Shown: positions 15,475 to 23,449, counted from the first letter of the stretch. The stretch is 29,149 nucleotides of DNA from Alienimonas sp043951915 (GCF_043951915.1 NZ_JBINJD010000058.1:1-29149), one strand, 5' to 3'. Translations and numbers: made by a program. Notes: generated by a model from the letters alone, not told the origin.

Positions 15475-16899
15475 TCACGCGATCGCCGCGGCCCCGACGC
15501 TGCGGACGTCGCGCACCTCGCCGGCGAGGGCGGCGGCGGCGACCATGGCGGGGGACATCAGCAGGGTGCGGCCGGTTGGGGAGCCTTGGCGGCCCTTGAA
15601 GTTACGGTTCGAGCTGCTGGCGCAGAGTTCGCGGCCCTGCAATTTGTCCGGGTTCATCGCCAGACACATCGAACAGCCGGCCTGCCGCCAGTCGAAGCCG
15701 GCTTCGCTGAAGATCTTGTCCAGCCCCTCCGCCTCGGCGGCGGCCCGGACCCGTTGGCTGCCGGGGACGACCAGCGCCCGCACGCGCTCCGGCACCCGGC
15801 CGCCGGCGGCCTGCACCACGGCGGCGGCTTCGCGGAGGTCGCTCAGCCGGCCGTTCGTGCAGGAGCCGATGAAGGCGACGTCGATCGGCGTGCCCTCCAG
15901 CTTCTGGCCGGGCGCCAGGTCCATGTAGGTCAGCGCCTCTTCCACGGCGAAGCGTTCCTCCTCCGGCAGTTCGGCCGGGTCGGGCAGGGTGCCGCCGACG
16001 CCGATGCTCTGGCCGGGGTTGATGCCCCAGGTGACGGTCGGCTCGATCTCGCTGGCCAGCAGGTGGACCTCGTCGTCGTAGCGGGCGTCCTCCGGGCTGG
16101 CGAGGCTCAGCCACCACTCGGCGGCCTTCTCGAAGGCCTCGCCCTGCGGGACGGCGTCGCGGCCGCGGAGATATTCGACGGTCGTTTCGTCCGGGCAGAC
16201 GTAGCCGCAGCGGGCGCCGCCCTCGATGGACATGTTGCAGACGGTCATCCGCTCCTCCATCGTCATGTTGCGGAAGACGTCGCCGGCGTACTCGTAGGCG
16301 TAGCCCACGCCGCCCTGCACGCCGAGGTGGCGGATGATCGCCAGCGCCACGTCCTTCGCCGTCACGCCGGGGCCGAGTTCCCCGTCGACGCTGACCTTGC
16401 GCACCTTCGGCTTGGCCAACGCCATCGTGCCGGTGGCCAGCACGTGGGCGACCTGAGACGTGCCGATGCCCAGGGCGATCGTGCCGAAGGCCCCGTGGGT
16501 GCTGGTGTGCGAGTCGCCGCAGACGATCGTCATGCCCGGCTGGGTCAGGCCGCGCTCCGGGCCGACGACGTGGACGATGCCCTGATCGCCGTTCTCCGGG
16601 GAGAGCAGCCGCACGCCGAAGTCCCGGCAGTTCGTCTCGATGGCCTCCATCATCTCCTCGGCCAGGCTGTCCCGCAGGGGGCGGAGCTGGCTGTCGGTGG
16701 GGATGATGTGGTCGACGGTGGCGACGGTCCGCTCCGGGTAGGCGACCTTCAGGTCGCGCTCCCGCAGCATCGCGAAGGCCTGCGGGCTGGTGACCTCGTG
16801 GATGAGGTGCAGGCCGATGAGGAGTTGGGTCTGCCCGCCCGGCAGGGTGCGGACGGTGTGGGCGTCCCAGACTTTGTCGAACAGATTGGGGGCGGACAT
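15475..16899 (-). CDS. leuC: 3-isopropylmalate dehydratase large subunit
   Basis: A 474-aa aconitase-family enzyme of leucine synthesis that converts 2-isopropylmalate to 3-isopropylmalate together with LeuD. The three cysteines of the [4Fe-4S] cluster are visible: C347 in GSCTNGR, and C409 and C412 in GCSMCLAMNPD. Other hallmarks are VDHIIPT, CGDSHTSTHGAFG, NMSIEGGARCG and the C-terminal SSNRNFKGRQG. The start ATG 16899 gives the usual N-terminus (MSAPNLFDKVWDAHTV) and normal length; an upstream extension in the same frame is not coding. leuD is not adjacent in this window: purB follows. A TAGAAT box lies 58 nt upstream, and the divergent zinc-ribbon gene begins 213 nt away. Confidence 0.96.
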   Translation of the reverse strand: MSAPNLFDKVWDAHTVRTLPGGQTQLLIGLHLIHEVTSPQAFAMLRERDLKVAYPERTVATVDHIIPTDSQLRPLRDSLAEEMMEAIETNCRDFGVRLLSPENGDQGIVHVVGPERGLTQPGMTIVCGDSHTSTHGAFGTIALGIGTSQVAHVLATGTMALAKPKVRKVSVDGELGPGVTAKDVALAIIRHLGVQGGVGYAYEYAGDVFRNMTMEERMTVCNMSIEGGARCGYVCPDETTVEYLRGRDAVPQGEAFEKAAEWWLSLASPEDARYDDEVHLLASEIEPTVTWGINPGQSIGVGGTLPDPAELPEEERFAVEEALTYMDLAPGQKLEGTPIDVAFIGSCTNGRLSDLREAAAVVQAAGGRVPERVRALVVPGSQRVRAAAEAEGLDKIFSEAGFDWRQAGCSMCLAMNPDKLQGRELCASSSNRNFKGRQGSPTGRTLLMSPAMVAAAALAGEVRDVRSVGAAAIA

Positions 16900-16957
16900 G
16901 CGGGGCGAGACGGGGGCGAAACGGAGGCGGGGCGGGGCGTCGATCGGTCGGGCGAAG

Positions 16958-16963
16958 ATTCTA
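16958..16963 (-). promoter_or_regulatory. Putative -10 box (TAGAAT) of leuC
   Basis: TAGAAT on the minus strand, 58 nt before the leuC ATG, in the divergent gap to the zinc-ribbon gene. The -35 region is weak. I see no T-box, leader peptide with Leu codons or other leucine-responsive element. Confidence 0.45.
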
Positions 16964-17112
16964 ACGTCCGACGCCGGGAGGACACGGCCCCCGGCCCCGC
17001 CGGTTCGCCGCGGCGTCGCGGCGACGGCCCGGGCGAGGGATGATCCGGGCCGGCCGGGGCCGCGTTGTTCCGGCCGGCCCCGTCCCCCGCTCCCCCGCCC
17101 CGAAGCCTTCCG

Positions 17113-17361
17113 ATGACCCACCTCGCTGCCAGCGACGGCGAAACGACCGCTCCCCTCGGCGCCGTCACGCACCCGCCCTGTCCGGCCTGCGGCGAGGGCG
17201 CCCTGTTGCCGCTGAACTCGCTCCTGTTCTGGGTCTGCACGACGCCCTCCTGCACCTACACCATCTCCGGCCAGGGGACCGCGGCGACCTACTACAAAGG
17301 CCACGCCGTCACTGAGACCCGTGAGAAGGACGGTAAGCGGTGGATCGAATTTCGGTTTTGA
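17113..17361 (+). CDS. Small zinc-ribbon-like protein
   Basis: An 82-aa hypothetical protein. Four cysteines in CPAC (C23, C26) and CTTPSC (C42, C47), about 16 residues apart, form a probable zinc ribbon similar to those at topoisomerase C-termini. The rest ends with a charged strand-like tail (TREKDGKRWIEFRF). A role in nucleic-acid or protein binding is only a guess. ATG 17113 is preferred to a TTG at 17065, which would add a Pro-rich stretch. It is divergent from leuC, and GATGAT at 17039 could be its -10 box. Confidence 0.65.
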   Translation: MTHLAASDGETTAPLGAVTHPPCPACGEGALLPLNSLLFWVCTTPSCTYTISGQGTAATYYKGHAVTETREKDGKRWIEFRF

Positions 17362-17364
17362 TTC

Positions 17365-17398
17365 TCGCGGCCGGCCGGCGACCGCAATCCGGCCGCGA
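17365..17398 (+). terminator. Hairpin after the zinc-ribbon gene
   Basis: TCGCGGCCGG (17365-17374) pairs perfectly with CCGGCCGCGA (17389-17398) over a 14-nt loop, 3 nt past the stop. No T tract follows. Confidence 0.35.
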
Positions 17399-17538
17399 AG
17401 TCGCCCAGCGGGTCTGCGACGCGATCGTCGCCGCCGACGAATAAAGCGCCGCCGCCGCCCCTGGGGGAACGGCTTCCCCACCACCGCCGCGGGATGATAG
17501 ACCCGGGGGCGTTCCCTGATTCTTCGCCCGCCTGCGCC

Positions 17539-18882
17539 GTGTCCCGCACCGACGACAAACAACTCACCGCGGCCCGCCGGGCGATCGCCCACCTGCGGGA
17601 GACCGCGAACGTCCCGATCAGCGTCGAACTGTGGGACGGCAGCCGGGAGCCGCTGGGCGAGAACCCCCACCCGGAGCTGCGCGTGGCCCTCGCCGGCCCG
17701 GGGGCGATCGGGGCGCTGCTGCGGCGGCCCACGCTGGAGAACGCCGTCCGCCTCTACGCCACCGGACAGATCGAGTTCCGCGGCGGCAGCCTGCTGGAGT
17801 TCGGCGACCACGTCCGCCAGTCCGGCCCCGACAAGAAACCGACCCGCAAGACGCTCAAGACGGTCTCCAAGCGGACGCTGCTCAAAGCCGCCCTGCCGTT
17901 TTTGTTCAGCAAAACGGAAACCCCCGTCCAGCACGACTACCGCGGCGGCGACGAAACCGGCCGCGACGTCTCCAAGCGGGACAACCAGGACTACATCCGC
18001 TTCCACTACGACCTCGGCAACGATTTTTACAAGCTGTTCCTCGACCCGCGGATGCAATACTCCTGCGGGTATTTCACGGACTGGAACAACTCCCTCGAAC
18101 AGGCCCAGCACGACAAGCTGGACATGATCTGCCGCAAATTGCGGCTCAAGCCGGGCGAGAAAATGCTCGACATCGGCTTCGGCTGGGGCGGGCTGGTCAT
18201 TCACGCCGCCCAGAATTACGGCGTGCAGGTCCACGGCGTGACGCTGTCGGACGAGCAATACGCCTACACGACCGAGAAGGTGAAGGAACTCGGCCTGGAA
18301 GATCAGATCACGCTGGAGATCAAAGACTACTCCAAGCTGACCGGCACCTACGACAAGATCTCCTCGATCGGCATGTACGAGCACGTCGGGATCGACAATT
18401 TGCCGACCTATTTCCGCACCCTCTACGGCCTGCTGCGGGACCGCGGCATTCTTTTGAACCACGGCATCACCCGGGGGAGCAAGGGGAGCGCGAAAAAGTT
18501 CCGCAAGATGCGGCCGGAGCATAAGCTCATCGCCAAATATATCTTCCCCGGGGCGGAGCTGGACCACGTCGGCAACACGGTGCAGACGCTCGAAGCGAAG
18601 CGGTTCGAGGTGCACGACGTCGAGGACTGGCGGGAGCACTACGCCCTGACCACCCGCAAATGGGCCGAGCGACTGTCCGCCCGCAAAGAGGAGGCGATCG
18701 CGATGGTCGGCCCGGAACGCTACCGGCTGTGGGAGGCGTATTTAGTGGGGGTCAGCTTCGCCTTCTGGGACGGCAGCCTGCGGATTTATCAGGTGGTCGC
18801 CAGCAAGCACGCCGCCAAGGGCCCCGCCGAACTGCCCCCCACCCGGGCCGACCTCTACGAACCCCGCCCGACCGCGGCGTGA
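17539..18882 (+). CDS. Cyclopropane-fatty-acyl-phospholipid synthase-like SAM methyltransferase
   Basis: A 447-aa protein of the CFA-synthase/mycolic acid methyltransferase family, which adds a SAM methylene or methyl group to unsaturated acyl chains of phospholipids at the membrane surface. The N-terminal third matches the substrate-side domain of CFA synthases. The methyltransferase part has FHYDLGNDFY (from F155), QYSCGYF, the SAM loop LDIGFGWGG (210-218), GVTLSDEQ, and SIGMYEHVG with the active-site Glu of the family. I start at GTG 17539. ATG 17494 would add 15 codons with unusual A/T third positions, and GATGAT (17492) there looks like a -10 box at the spacing seen elsewhere. Substrate is not predictable: cyclopropanation and methylation are both possible. 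Confidence 0.9.
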   Translation: MSRTDDKQLTAARRAIAHLRETANVPISVELWDGSREPLGENPHPELRVALAGPGAIGALLRRPTLENAVRLYATGQIEFRGGSLLEFGDHVRQSGPDKKPTRKTLKTVSKRTLLKAALPFLFSKTETPVQHDYRGGDETGRDVSKRDNQDYIRFHYDLGNDFYKLFLDPRMQYSCGYFTDWNNSLEQAQHDKLDMICRKLRLKPGEKMLDIGFGWGGLVIHAAQNYGVQVHGVTLSDEQYAYTTEKVKELGLEDQITLEIKDYSKLTGTYDKISSIGMYEHVGIDNLPTYFRTLYGLLRDRGILLNHGITRGSKGSAKKFRKMRPEHKLIAKYIFPGAELDHVGNTVQTLEAKRFEVHDVEDWREHYALTTRKWAERLSARKEEAIAMVGPERYRLWEAYLVGVSFAFWDGSLRIYQVVASKHAAKGPAELPPTRADLYEPRPTAA

Positions 18883-18957
18883 TCCGCGGCGGGCCGGCGG
18901 GCGTTCCTCTTGGTCCAACGCCCCGCCGCCGATCCCGCCTGCGACGAACGCCCGACG

Positions 18958-19218
18958 ATGCCGCTGTTTCGTTACACCCGCTTCGGCCGCGAACACGGGC
19001 CGCGGATCGAGGCGTCCCTCAGCGGCGCCGTCACCGGGGCGATTTTGGGCGGGCTGGCGGGGTTGGGCGTGTGCGCCTGGTGGCTGACCGGGCCGCCGCC
19101 GCTGTTTCCGGGCGACACGATCCTCGGCGGGGCGCTGCTGGTCGGCTGGATCGGCTGGCGGTGGGGGAAGCCGGCCGTCGCGCGGGTTCGGGACGAGTTT
19201 CTCACATGGTGGGTCTGA
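18958..19218 (+). CDS. Small membrane protein with two helices
   Basis: An 86-aa hypothetical protein from ATG 18958. A short basic head (MPLFRYTRFGREHG) precedes a Gly/Ala-rich membrane helix (about residues 19-43) and a second helix (about 51-68) with a Trp-rich end. GC3 matches the neighbours. It begins 76 nt after the CFA-like gene on the same strand and may be in its operon. An upstream TTG at 18910 is possible. No family recognised. Confidence 0.6.
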   Translation: MPLFRYTRFGREHGPRIEASLSGAVTGAILGGLAGLGVCAWWLTGPPPLFPGDTILGGALLVGWIGWRWGKPAVARVRDEFLTWWV

Positions 19219-19259
19219 GTGCGCGGCGGCGCGCCGATCGGCGGCGGGGGGCCACGCCA

Positions 19260-19290
19260 GCGTCCCGGACCCTTCAAGGGTCCGGGACGC
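19260..19290 (+). repeat. REP-like perfect palindrome, copy 2
   Basis: 15-nt arms (first arm GCGTCCCGGACCCTT) around a single C. It equals the inner 31 nt of the element at 15377-15409 except for one base in each arm, and those two bases pair with each other. It lies between the small membrane gene and the promoter of the TIM-barrel gene. Confidence 0.65.
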
Positions 19291-19312
19291 GACGCATGCG
19301 AGACGGTCGCTG

Positions 19313-19318
19313 TATGGT
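19313..19318 (+). promoter_or_regulatory. Putative -10 box (TATGGT) of the TIM-barrel gene
   Basis: TATGGT stands 39 nt before GTG 19358, right after the palindrome at 19260-19290. No Shine-Dalgarno follows. Confidence 0.4.
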
Positions 19319-19357
19319 GAGCCGTCCGCGTCCCGTCCCCCGCCGAGCGCTCCCGCC

Positions 19358-20248
19358 GTGACCGATTCCGTTCCTCACCTCGACCGTCGCGTCTTCCTCG
19401 GGGCGTCCGCGGTCGCGGCGACCGGGCTTCTCGGCCGTTCGTCCCGGTTACTTGCCGACGAGAAGGCCGGCGAGTCGGGCATGCGGCTGGGGCTGGTGAC
19501 GTATAATTGGGGCCGCGAGTGGGATTTGCCGACGCTCCTCAAGAACTGCGAGGCGACCGGCTTCGAGGGCGTGGAGCTGCGCAGCGGCCACAAACACGGC
19601 GTGGAGCCCGGCATCGACGCCGCCCGCCGGCGGGAGGTCGCCGCCCGTTTCGCCGATTCGCCGGTGGAACTCGTCGGCCTGGGCAGCGCCTGCGAATACC
19701 ACTCCCCGGACCCGGCCGTCCTCAAAAAGAATATTGAGGAGACGAAGGCGTTCGTCACGCTCTGCGAGCAACTCGGCGGGGGCGGGGTGAAGGTGCGGCC
19801 CAACGCGCTGCTGGAGGACGTCCCCCACGAGAAGACCCTGGAGCAGATTGGCCGCTCCCTGCGGGAGGTGGCGGCGTTCGGGGCCGACCGCGGCGTGGAG
19901 ATCCGGCTGGAGGTGCACGGCCGCGGCGGCTCCGCCCTGCTGCCGAACGTTCAGCGGATGATCGCGATCGCCGACCACCCCAACGCGGTGGTGTGTTGGA
20001 ACTGCAACGGCTCCGACCTCGCCGGGGAGGGCCTGGAGCACAACTTCGACCTGGTCAAAGACAAGATCGGCACGGTCCATATCCACGACCTGCGGACCGA
20101 CGGCTACCCCTGGGAGCGGTTGTTCGCCCTGCTGAACGCCTCCGGTTTCGCCGGTTGGACGCTGTTGGAGGACGGCAAAGTGCCGGGCGACGTCGTCGCC
20201 GCGATGCGGGAGAACCGGCCGATCTGGGAACGCCTCGCCGCCGGCTGA
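19358..20248 (+). CDS. Tat-exported sugar phosphate isomerase/epimerase-like TIM-barrel protein
   Basis: A 296-aa protein of the xylose-isomerase-like TIM-barrel (AP endonuclease 2) family. It opens at GTG with a twin-arginine signal (DRRVFLGAS, R10-R11) and a short hydrophobic stretch, so it is probably exported folded. Barrel landmarks include GLVTYNWGREWDL, GFEGVELRSGHKHG, GLGSACEYHSPDP, VEIRLEVHGRGG, VCWNCNGSD, and VHIHDLRTDGYPW, with acidic and His residues at the usual metal positions (E, H, D). Planctomycetes encode many such secreted proteins, thought to act on carbohydrates; the substrate is unknown. It has its own -10 box and is convergent with the next gene. Confidence 0.9.
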   Translation: MTDSVPHLDRRVFLGASAVAATGLLGRSSRLLADEKAGESGMRLGLVTYNWGREWDLPTLLKNCEATGFEGVELRSGHKHGVEPGIDAARRREVAARFADSPVELVGLGSACEYHSPDPAVLKKNIEETKAFVTLCEQLGGGGVKVRPNALLEDVPHEKTLEQIGRSLREVAAFGADRGVEIRLEVHGRGGSALLPNVQRMIAIADHPNAVVCWNCNGSDLAGEGLEHNFDLVKDKIGTVHIHDLRTDGYPWERLFALLNASGFAGWTLLEDGKVPGDVVAAMRENRPIWERLAAG

Positions 20249-20263
20249 GCGTTCGCCGCCGCA

Positions 20264-20295
20264 GGCGCGCCGCCTCACGGCGACGGCAAACCGGG
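20264..20295 (+). repeat. Dispersed 32-nt repeat, copy 2
   Basis: Matches 13801-13832 at 29 of 32 positions. It fills most of the 54-nt gap between the convergent TIM-barrel and lipoprotein-like genes. A shorter related motif (CGGCGACGGCGAACCGG) occurs at about 21660-21676. Confidence 0.6.
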
Positions 20296-20302
20296 AGGGG
20301 CG

Positions 20303-21460
20303 TTACGGCCCCTCGTAGTAGCCTTTTTCGGTCGCCGATTCGACGCGGAACCGCGGCTTGCCGAGGGCGTCCGGGCCGGCGGCGGGGTCGAGGCGGCCGT
20401 CGACGGAGACGATCAGGTTCTGCTCGTTCTCCAGGCCGGCGAGGCGGCCGTCGTCGATCAGGGTCAGGGCCCCGCCGAAGCGGTCGCTCGGCTCGGGGGT
20501 CAGGCTGTAGGTGAGGGTCCAGACCTTCGTGGCCGGGTCGTAGCTCACCACCCCGGTCACGGTGCGACGCGGCCCGGGGGCCTGGCCGGCGGACGGTTGC
20601 CCCGGAGCGGGCTGGCCGGGAGCCGGCTGCGCGGCGCCGGCGGGCTGCACGGCGGGGTCGTGGAGCGGGGCGGAGCCCATCAGCGGTTGGGCGGCGCCCT
20701 GCGGGAGCCGGGCCGGGGCGGCGGACGCGAGGCCGGGCCGCGGGCCGCCGACGGAGGCGCCGAAGTCCTCGGGCAGCGGATCCTGGAAGCCGTCCGGGGT
20801 GGTGCCGGGCGGGGGCGGTTCGAACAGATCGACGCCGTTCGGGTCGGGGGAGTCGACGCCGAGGGTGTCGTAGTCGTCAATGGGGGGGACGGGACTGCCG
20901 CCGCCGGTGGGGGGCTGGCCGTAGCCGCTGCTGTCGCCGTCGTAGTAGGGGCTGTCGGAGCCGGAGCCGCCGCCCGTGCCGCCGCCGGTGGGGGTTTCGC
21001 CGAAGCCGCCGTCGTAGGTGGGGCCGTCGTCCAGGTCGTCGAAGTCGCCGTCCGGGAAGCCGAAGTTGTCGTCCGGCGCCGGCAGGGCGGGCACGCCGTT
21101 GGAGGGGGGGCCGAGATTCGTCCCGCCCGGCGGCAGCGTGCCGGGGATCGGCTGGGGGGCGAACTGCGGCTGGCCGTAGGGGTTCGCGCCGGGCGGCGGG
21201 GCGTAGCCGCCCGGCTGGCCGTAGTACCCCGGCACGCCGCCGCCGTAGGGGGCGGGGCCGTAGTAGCGCGAATGACACCCGCAGATCGCCGCCGCCAACG
21301 CCGCCAGCGCCAACAACGCCGACCGGTGCAGCAGGCCCCGACGGAGCGCGGCGCGGCGGCAGACGGCGTGACCGGAGACGGCGCGACCGAGGACGGCGCG
21401 GCGGGACGCCCGGGAGTCCATCCGCGGCGGGGCGAATCGCGGCCGGGCGGGGCGGAACAT
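20303..21460 (-). CDS. Pro/Gly-rich lipoprotein-like protein
   Basis: A 385-aa hypothetical protein. A long Arg-rich head is followed by an Ala/Leu-rich hydrophobic segment ending AAAICGC (about residues 48-62), suggesting a lipoprotein with Cys 60 or 62 as anchor. Then comes a long disordered-looking stretch rich in Gly, Pro, Tyr and Asp (about 65-290, with repeated PGQPAPGQP-like units), and a C-terminal folded part of about 80 residues (from RTVTGVVSYDPATKVWTL) that looks like beta strands. No family recognised. The second Met (21421) is an alternative start. The low-complexity span looks like a cell-surface spacer. Confidence 0.75.
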   Translation of the reverse strand: MFRPARPRFAPPRMDSRASRRAVLGRAVSGHAVCRRAALRRGLLHRSALLALAALAAAICGCHSRYYGPAPYGGGVPGYYGQPGGYAPPPGANPYGQPQFAPQPIPGTLPPGGTNLGPPSNGVPALPAPDDNFGFPDGDFDDLDDGPTYDGGFGETPTGGGTGGGSGSDSPYYDGDSSGYGQPPTGGGSPVPPIDDYDTLGVDSPDPNGVDLFEPPPPGTTPDGFQDPLPEDFGASVGGPRPGLASAAPARLPQGAAQPLMGSAPLHDPAVQPAGAAQPAPGQPAPGQPSAGQAPGPRRTVTGVVSYDPATKVWTLTYSLTPEPSDRFGGALTLIDDGRLAGLENEQNLIVSVDGRLDPAAGPDALGKPRFRVESATEKGYYEGP

Positions 21461-21487
21461 GGCGGGCGAACCGGACAGGCGGGGAAA

Positions 21488-21493
21488 CGAATA
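21488..21493 (-). promoter_or_regulatory. Putative -10 box (TATTCG) of the lipoprotein-like gene
   Basis: On the minus strand TATTCG lies 27 nt before ATG 21460, inside the 284-nt divergent gap to the sulfatase gene. It supports the longer start. The remainder of the gap shows no gene. Confidence 0.3.
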
Positions 21494-21705
21494 CCGGCCG
21501 GCCCGTCAGGACGTGGAACGCCTCCGGAAGCCGGTCGCCGCGGGTGGTAGGACACCGCTCCGCCCGCCGTCCACCCCGGCCCCGGCCGTCGGGCCGCGAA
21601 ACTTGAGCGGAAAATCGGATCGGCGGGAAATTTTTCGCCGGGCGGAGCCCGCCGCCCATCGGCGACGGCGAACCGGAAAGAGGTGCGGGCGCCCGGCGCC
21701 GCTCC

Positions 21706-21711
21706 TATCGT
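21706..21711 (+). promoter_or_regulatory. Putative -10 box (TATCGT) of the sulfatase gene
   Basis: TATCGT lies 33 nt before ATG 21745. GGAG at about 21733 gives a moderate Shine-Dalgarno 8 nt before the ATG. Confidence 0.4.
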
Positions 21712-21744
21712 GGGCCGGTTCGCCCTGTTTTCGGAGCCGTGTTC

Positions 21745-23253
21745 ATGCCTCGCCCCGTCGCGTTGCTGCTGGTGTCGTTTGCCGCGTTGCTGTCGGTCCC
21801 TCTCGCCCGGGCCGCCGACGCCGCCGATCCGTCGGAGAACCGCCCGCCGAACGTGGTGATCGTCTTCTGCGACGACATGGGCTACGGCGACGCCGGCTTC
21901 ACCGGGGCGACGGACATCGCCACGCCCCACCTGGACGCGTTGGCCGAGGGCGGGATGGTCTTCACGGACTTCTACGCCGCCCAGGCGGTATGCAGCGCCA
22001 GTCGGGCCGCCCTGCTGACCGGCTGCTATCCGAACCGCGTGGGCATCCTCGGGGCGCTGGGCCCGCAGGCCAAACACGGTCTGAACCCGGAGGAACTGAC
22101 GATCGCCGACCTCTGCAAACGGCGGGACTACGCCACGGCGATCTACGGTAAGTGGCACCTCGGCGACGAGCCGGGCCTGCTGCCGACCGACAACGGCTTC
22201 GACGAGTGGTTCGGCCTGCCCTACTCCAACGACATGTGGCCGCTGCACCCCCGCTACGCCCACTTCCCCGACGCCCGGGCCGACCGCAAGCGCGGCTACC
22301 CGCCCCTGCCGCTGTACGAAACCCCGCTGGAAGGGGAGAACGCCGGCGTCCCGCAGGTGAAGATCGCCGCGGTCGACAAGCCGGATCAGGCGATGCTGAC
22401 CACCTGGAACGCGGAGCACGCGGTTGACTTCATCGACCGCAACGCCGACCGGCCGTTCTTCCTCTACGTGCCGCACAGCATGCCGCACGTGCCGATCTTC
22501 GTGTCCGACAAGTTCGCCGGCAAAAGCGGCCGCGGGCTGTACGGGGACGTCATCATGGAGATCGACTGGTCCGTCGGCCAGATCGTGCAGGCCTTGGAAA
22601 AACACGGCCTGCGGGAGAACACGCTGATCGTGTTCACCTCCGACAACGGCCCGTGGCTCTCCTACGGCACCCACGGCGGCGACGCCGGCGGCTTCCGCGA
22701 GGGGAAGGGCACCAGCTGGGAGGGCGGCCAGCGGGAGCCCACGCTGTTCAACATGCCCGGCACGATCCCCGCCGGGCAGGTCTGCTCCGCCCCCTGCGGC
22801 ACGATCGACCTGCTGCCCACCGTCGCCGAGCTGATCGGCGAGGACCTCCGCGCCGCCCTGGGCGACGACCGGGTGATCGACGGCAAGTCGATCCTGCCCC
22901 TCCTCAAAGGCGAGACGAACGAGAGCCCGCACGAGGCACTGCTGTTCTACTACGGCCGCGAGTTGCAGGCGATCCGCAGCGGCGACTGGAAGCTGCGATT
23001 TCCCCACAGTTACCGCAGCCTGCTGAGCGGCGGCGGCCGCCACGGCACGCCCGCGGACTACGTGCAGGAACGCACCGACGGCGGCCTCTACAACCTCAAA
23101 CAGAACCCGCAGGAGACGCGGGACGTCTCCGGCAAGAATCCGGAGGTCGTCGCCCGGCTGGAGGCGCTCGCCGACGCCGCCCGCCAATCGCTGGGCGACA
23201 GCCTGACGAAGACCGAGGGCGCGGAGACCCGCCCGCCCGGCCGGGTGAAGTAG
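21745..23253 (+). CDS. Secreted type I sulfatase (arylsulfatase A-like)
   Basis: A 502-aa exported formylglycine-dependent sulfatase that hydrolyses a sulfate ester, most likely on a polysaccharide. A signal peptide covers about residues 1-24 (ends ARAAD). The metal site begins with FCDDMGYGD; the modification motif is CSASR with C83, to be converted to formylglycine, followed by AALLTGCYPNRVG; IYGKWHLG supplies the conserved Lys and His. A second metal pair is in FTSDNGPW. The C-terminal part holds the usual small domain (YNLKQNPQETRDVS). Planctomycetes carry many such enzymes. No maturase, transporter or glycosidase partner is adjacent. An in-frame GTG two codons upstream is less likely. 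Confidence 0.95.
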   Translation: MPRPVALLLVSFAALLSVPLARAADAADPSENRPPNVVIVFCDDMGYGDAGFTGATDIATPHLDALAEGGMVFTDFYAAQAVCSASRAALLTGCYPNRVGILGALGPQAKHGLNPEELTIADLCKRRDYATAIYGKWHLGDEPGLLPTDNGFDEWFGLPYSNDMWPLHPRYAHFPDARADRKRGYPPLPLYETPLEGENAGVPQVKIAAVDKPDQAMLTTWNAEHAVDFIDRNADRPFFLYVPHSMPHVPIFVSDKFAGKSGRGLYGDVIMEIDWSVGQIVQALEKHGLRENTLIVFTSDNGPWLSYGTHGGDAGGFREGKGTSWEGGQREPTLFNMPGTIPAGQVCSAPCGTIDLLPTVAELIGEDLRAALGDDRVIDGKSILPLLKGETNESPHEALLFYYGRELQAIRSGDWKLRFPHSYRSLLSGGGRHGTPADYVQERTDGGLYNLKQNPQETRDVSGKNPEVVARLEALADAARQSLGDSLTKTEGAETRPPGRVK

Positions 23254-23280
23254 GAACGCGGCGCCCGTTCCCCCCTCTCC

Positions 23281-23320
23281 CTCAAGGACGGGGTCGCTCG
23301 CTCAAGGACGGGGGCGCTCA
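23281..23320 (+). repeat. Two tandem 20-nt units after the sulfatase gene
   Basis: CTCAAGGACGGGGTCGCTCG (23281-23300) is followed directly by a copy with two changes (23301-23320). It lies in the convergent gap 23254-23435, which otherwise contains only the triple repeat at its right end. Confidence 0.7.
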
Positions 23321-23398
23321 CTTCTGAGCCGCCGTCCCGCGTTCTCGTCCGCTCGACCCGCCCGCACCGTCACGTCGGGGGGCGGCGGACGGTTCGCC

Positions 23399-23449
23399 GC
23401 TTCAGCCTGCGCCGCGCTTTAGCCTGCGCCGCGCTTCAGTCTGCGCCGA
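23399..23449 (+). repeat. Three tandem 17-nt units at the end of the chorismate-lyase-like gene
   Basis: Units GCTTCAGCCTGCGCCGC, GCTTTAGCCTGCGCCGC and GCTTCAGTCTGCGCCGA follow one another without gaps. The third contains the stop and last codons of the minus-strand gene, so the other two look like duplications of that gene's 3' end. Confidence 0.75.

Noticed and set aside
13679..15928. 749-codon + frame over purB
   Set aside because: Antisense to purB, whose signature motifs and length are complete.
15475..18639. leuC frame extended to 1054 codons
   Set aside because: The extension lies opposite the CFA-like and zinc-ribbon genes; the normal LeuC N-terminus is at 16899.
20680..23187. 835-codon minus-strand open frame opposite the sulfatase
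   Set aside because: The sulfatase on + is certain; the other frame is low-complexity shadow sequence.
23281..23449. Short CRISPR array
   Set aside because: Units are directly adjacent with no spacers, and no cas gene is present.
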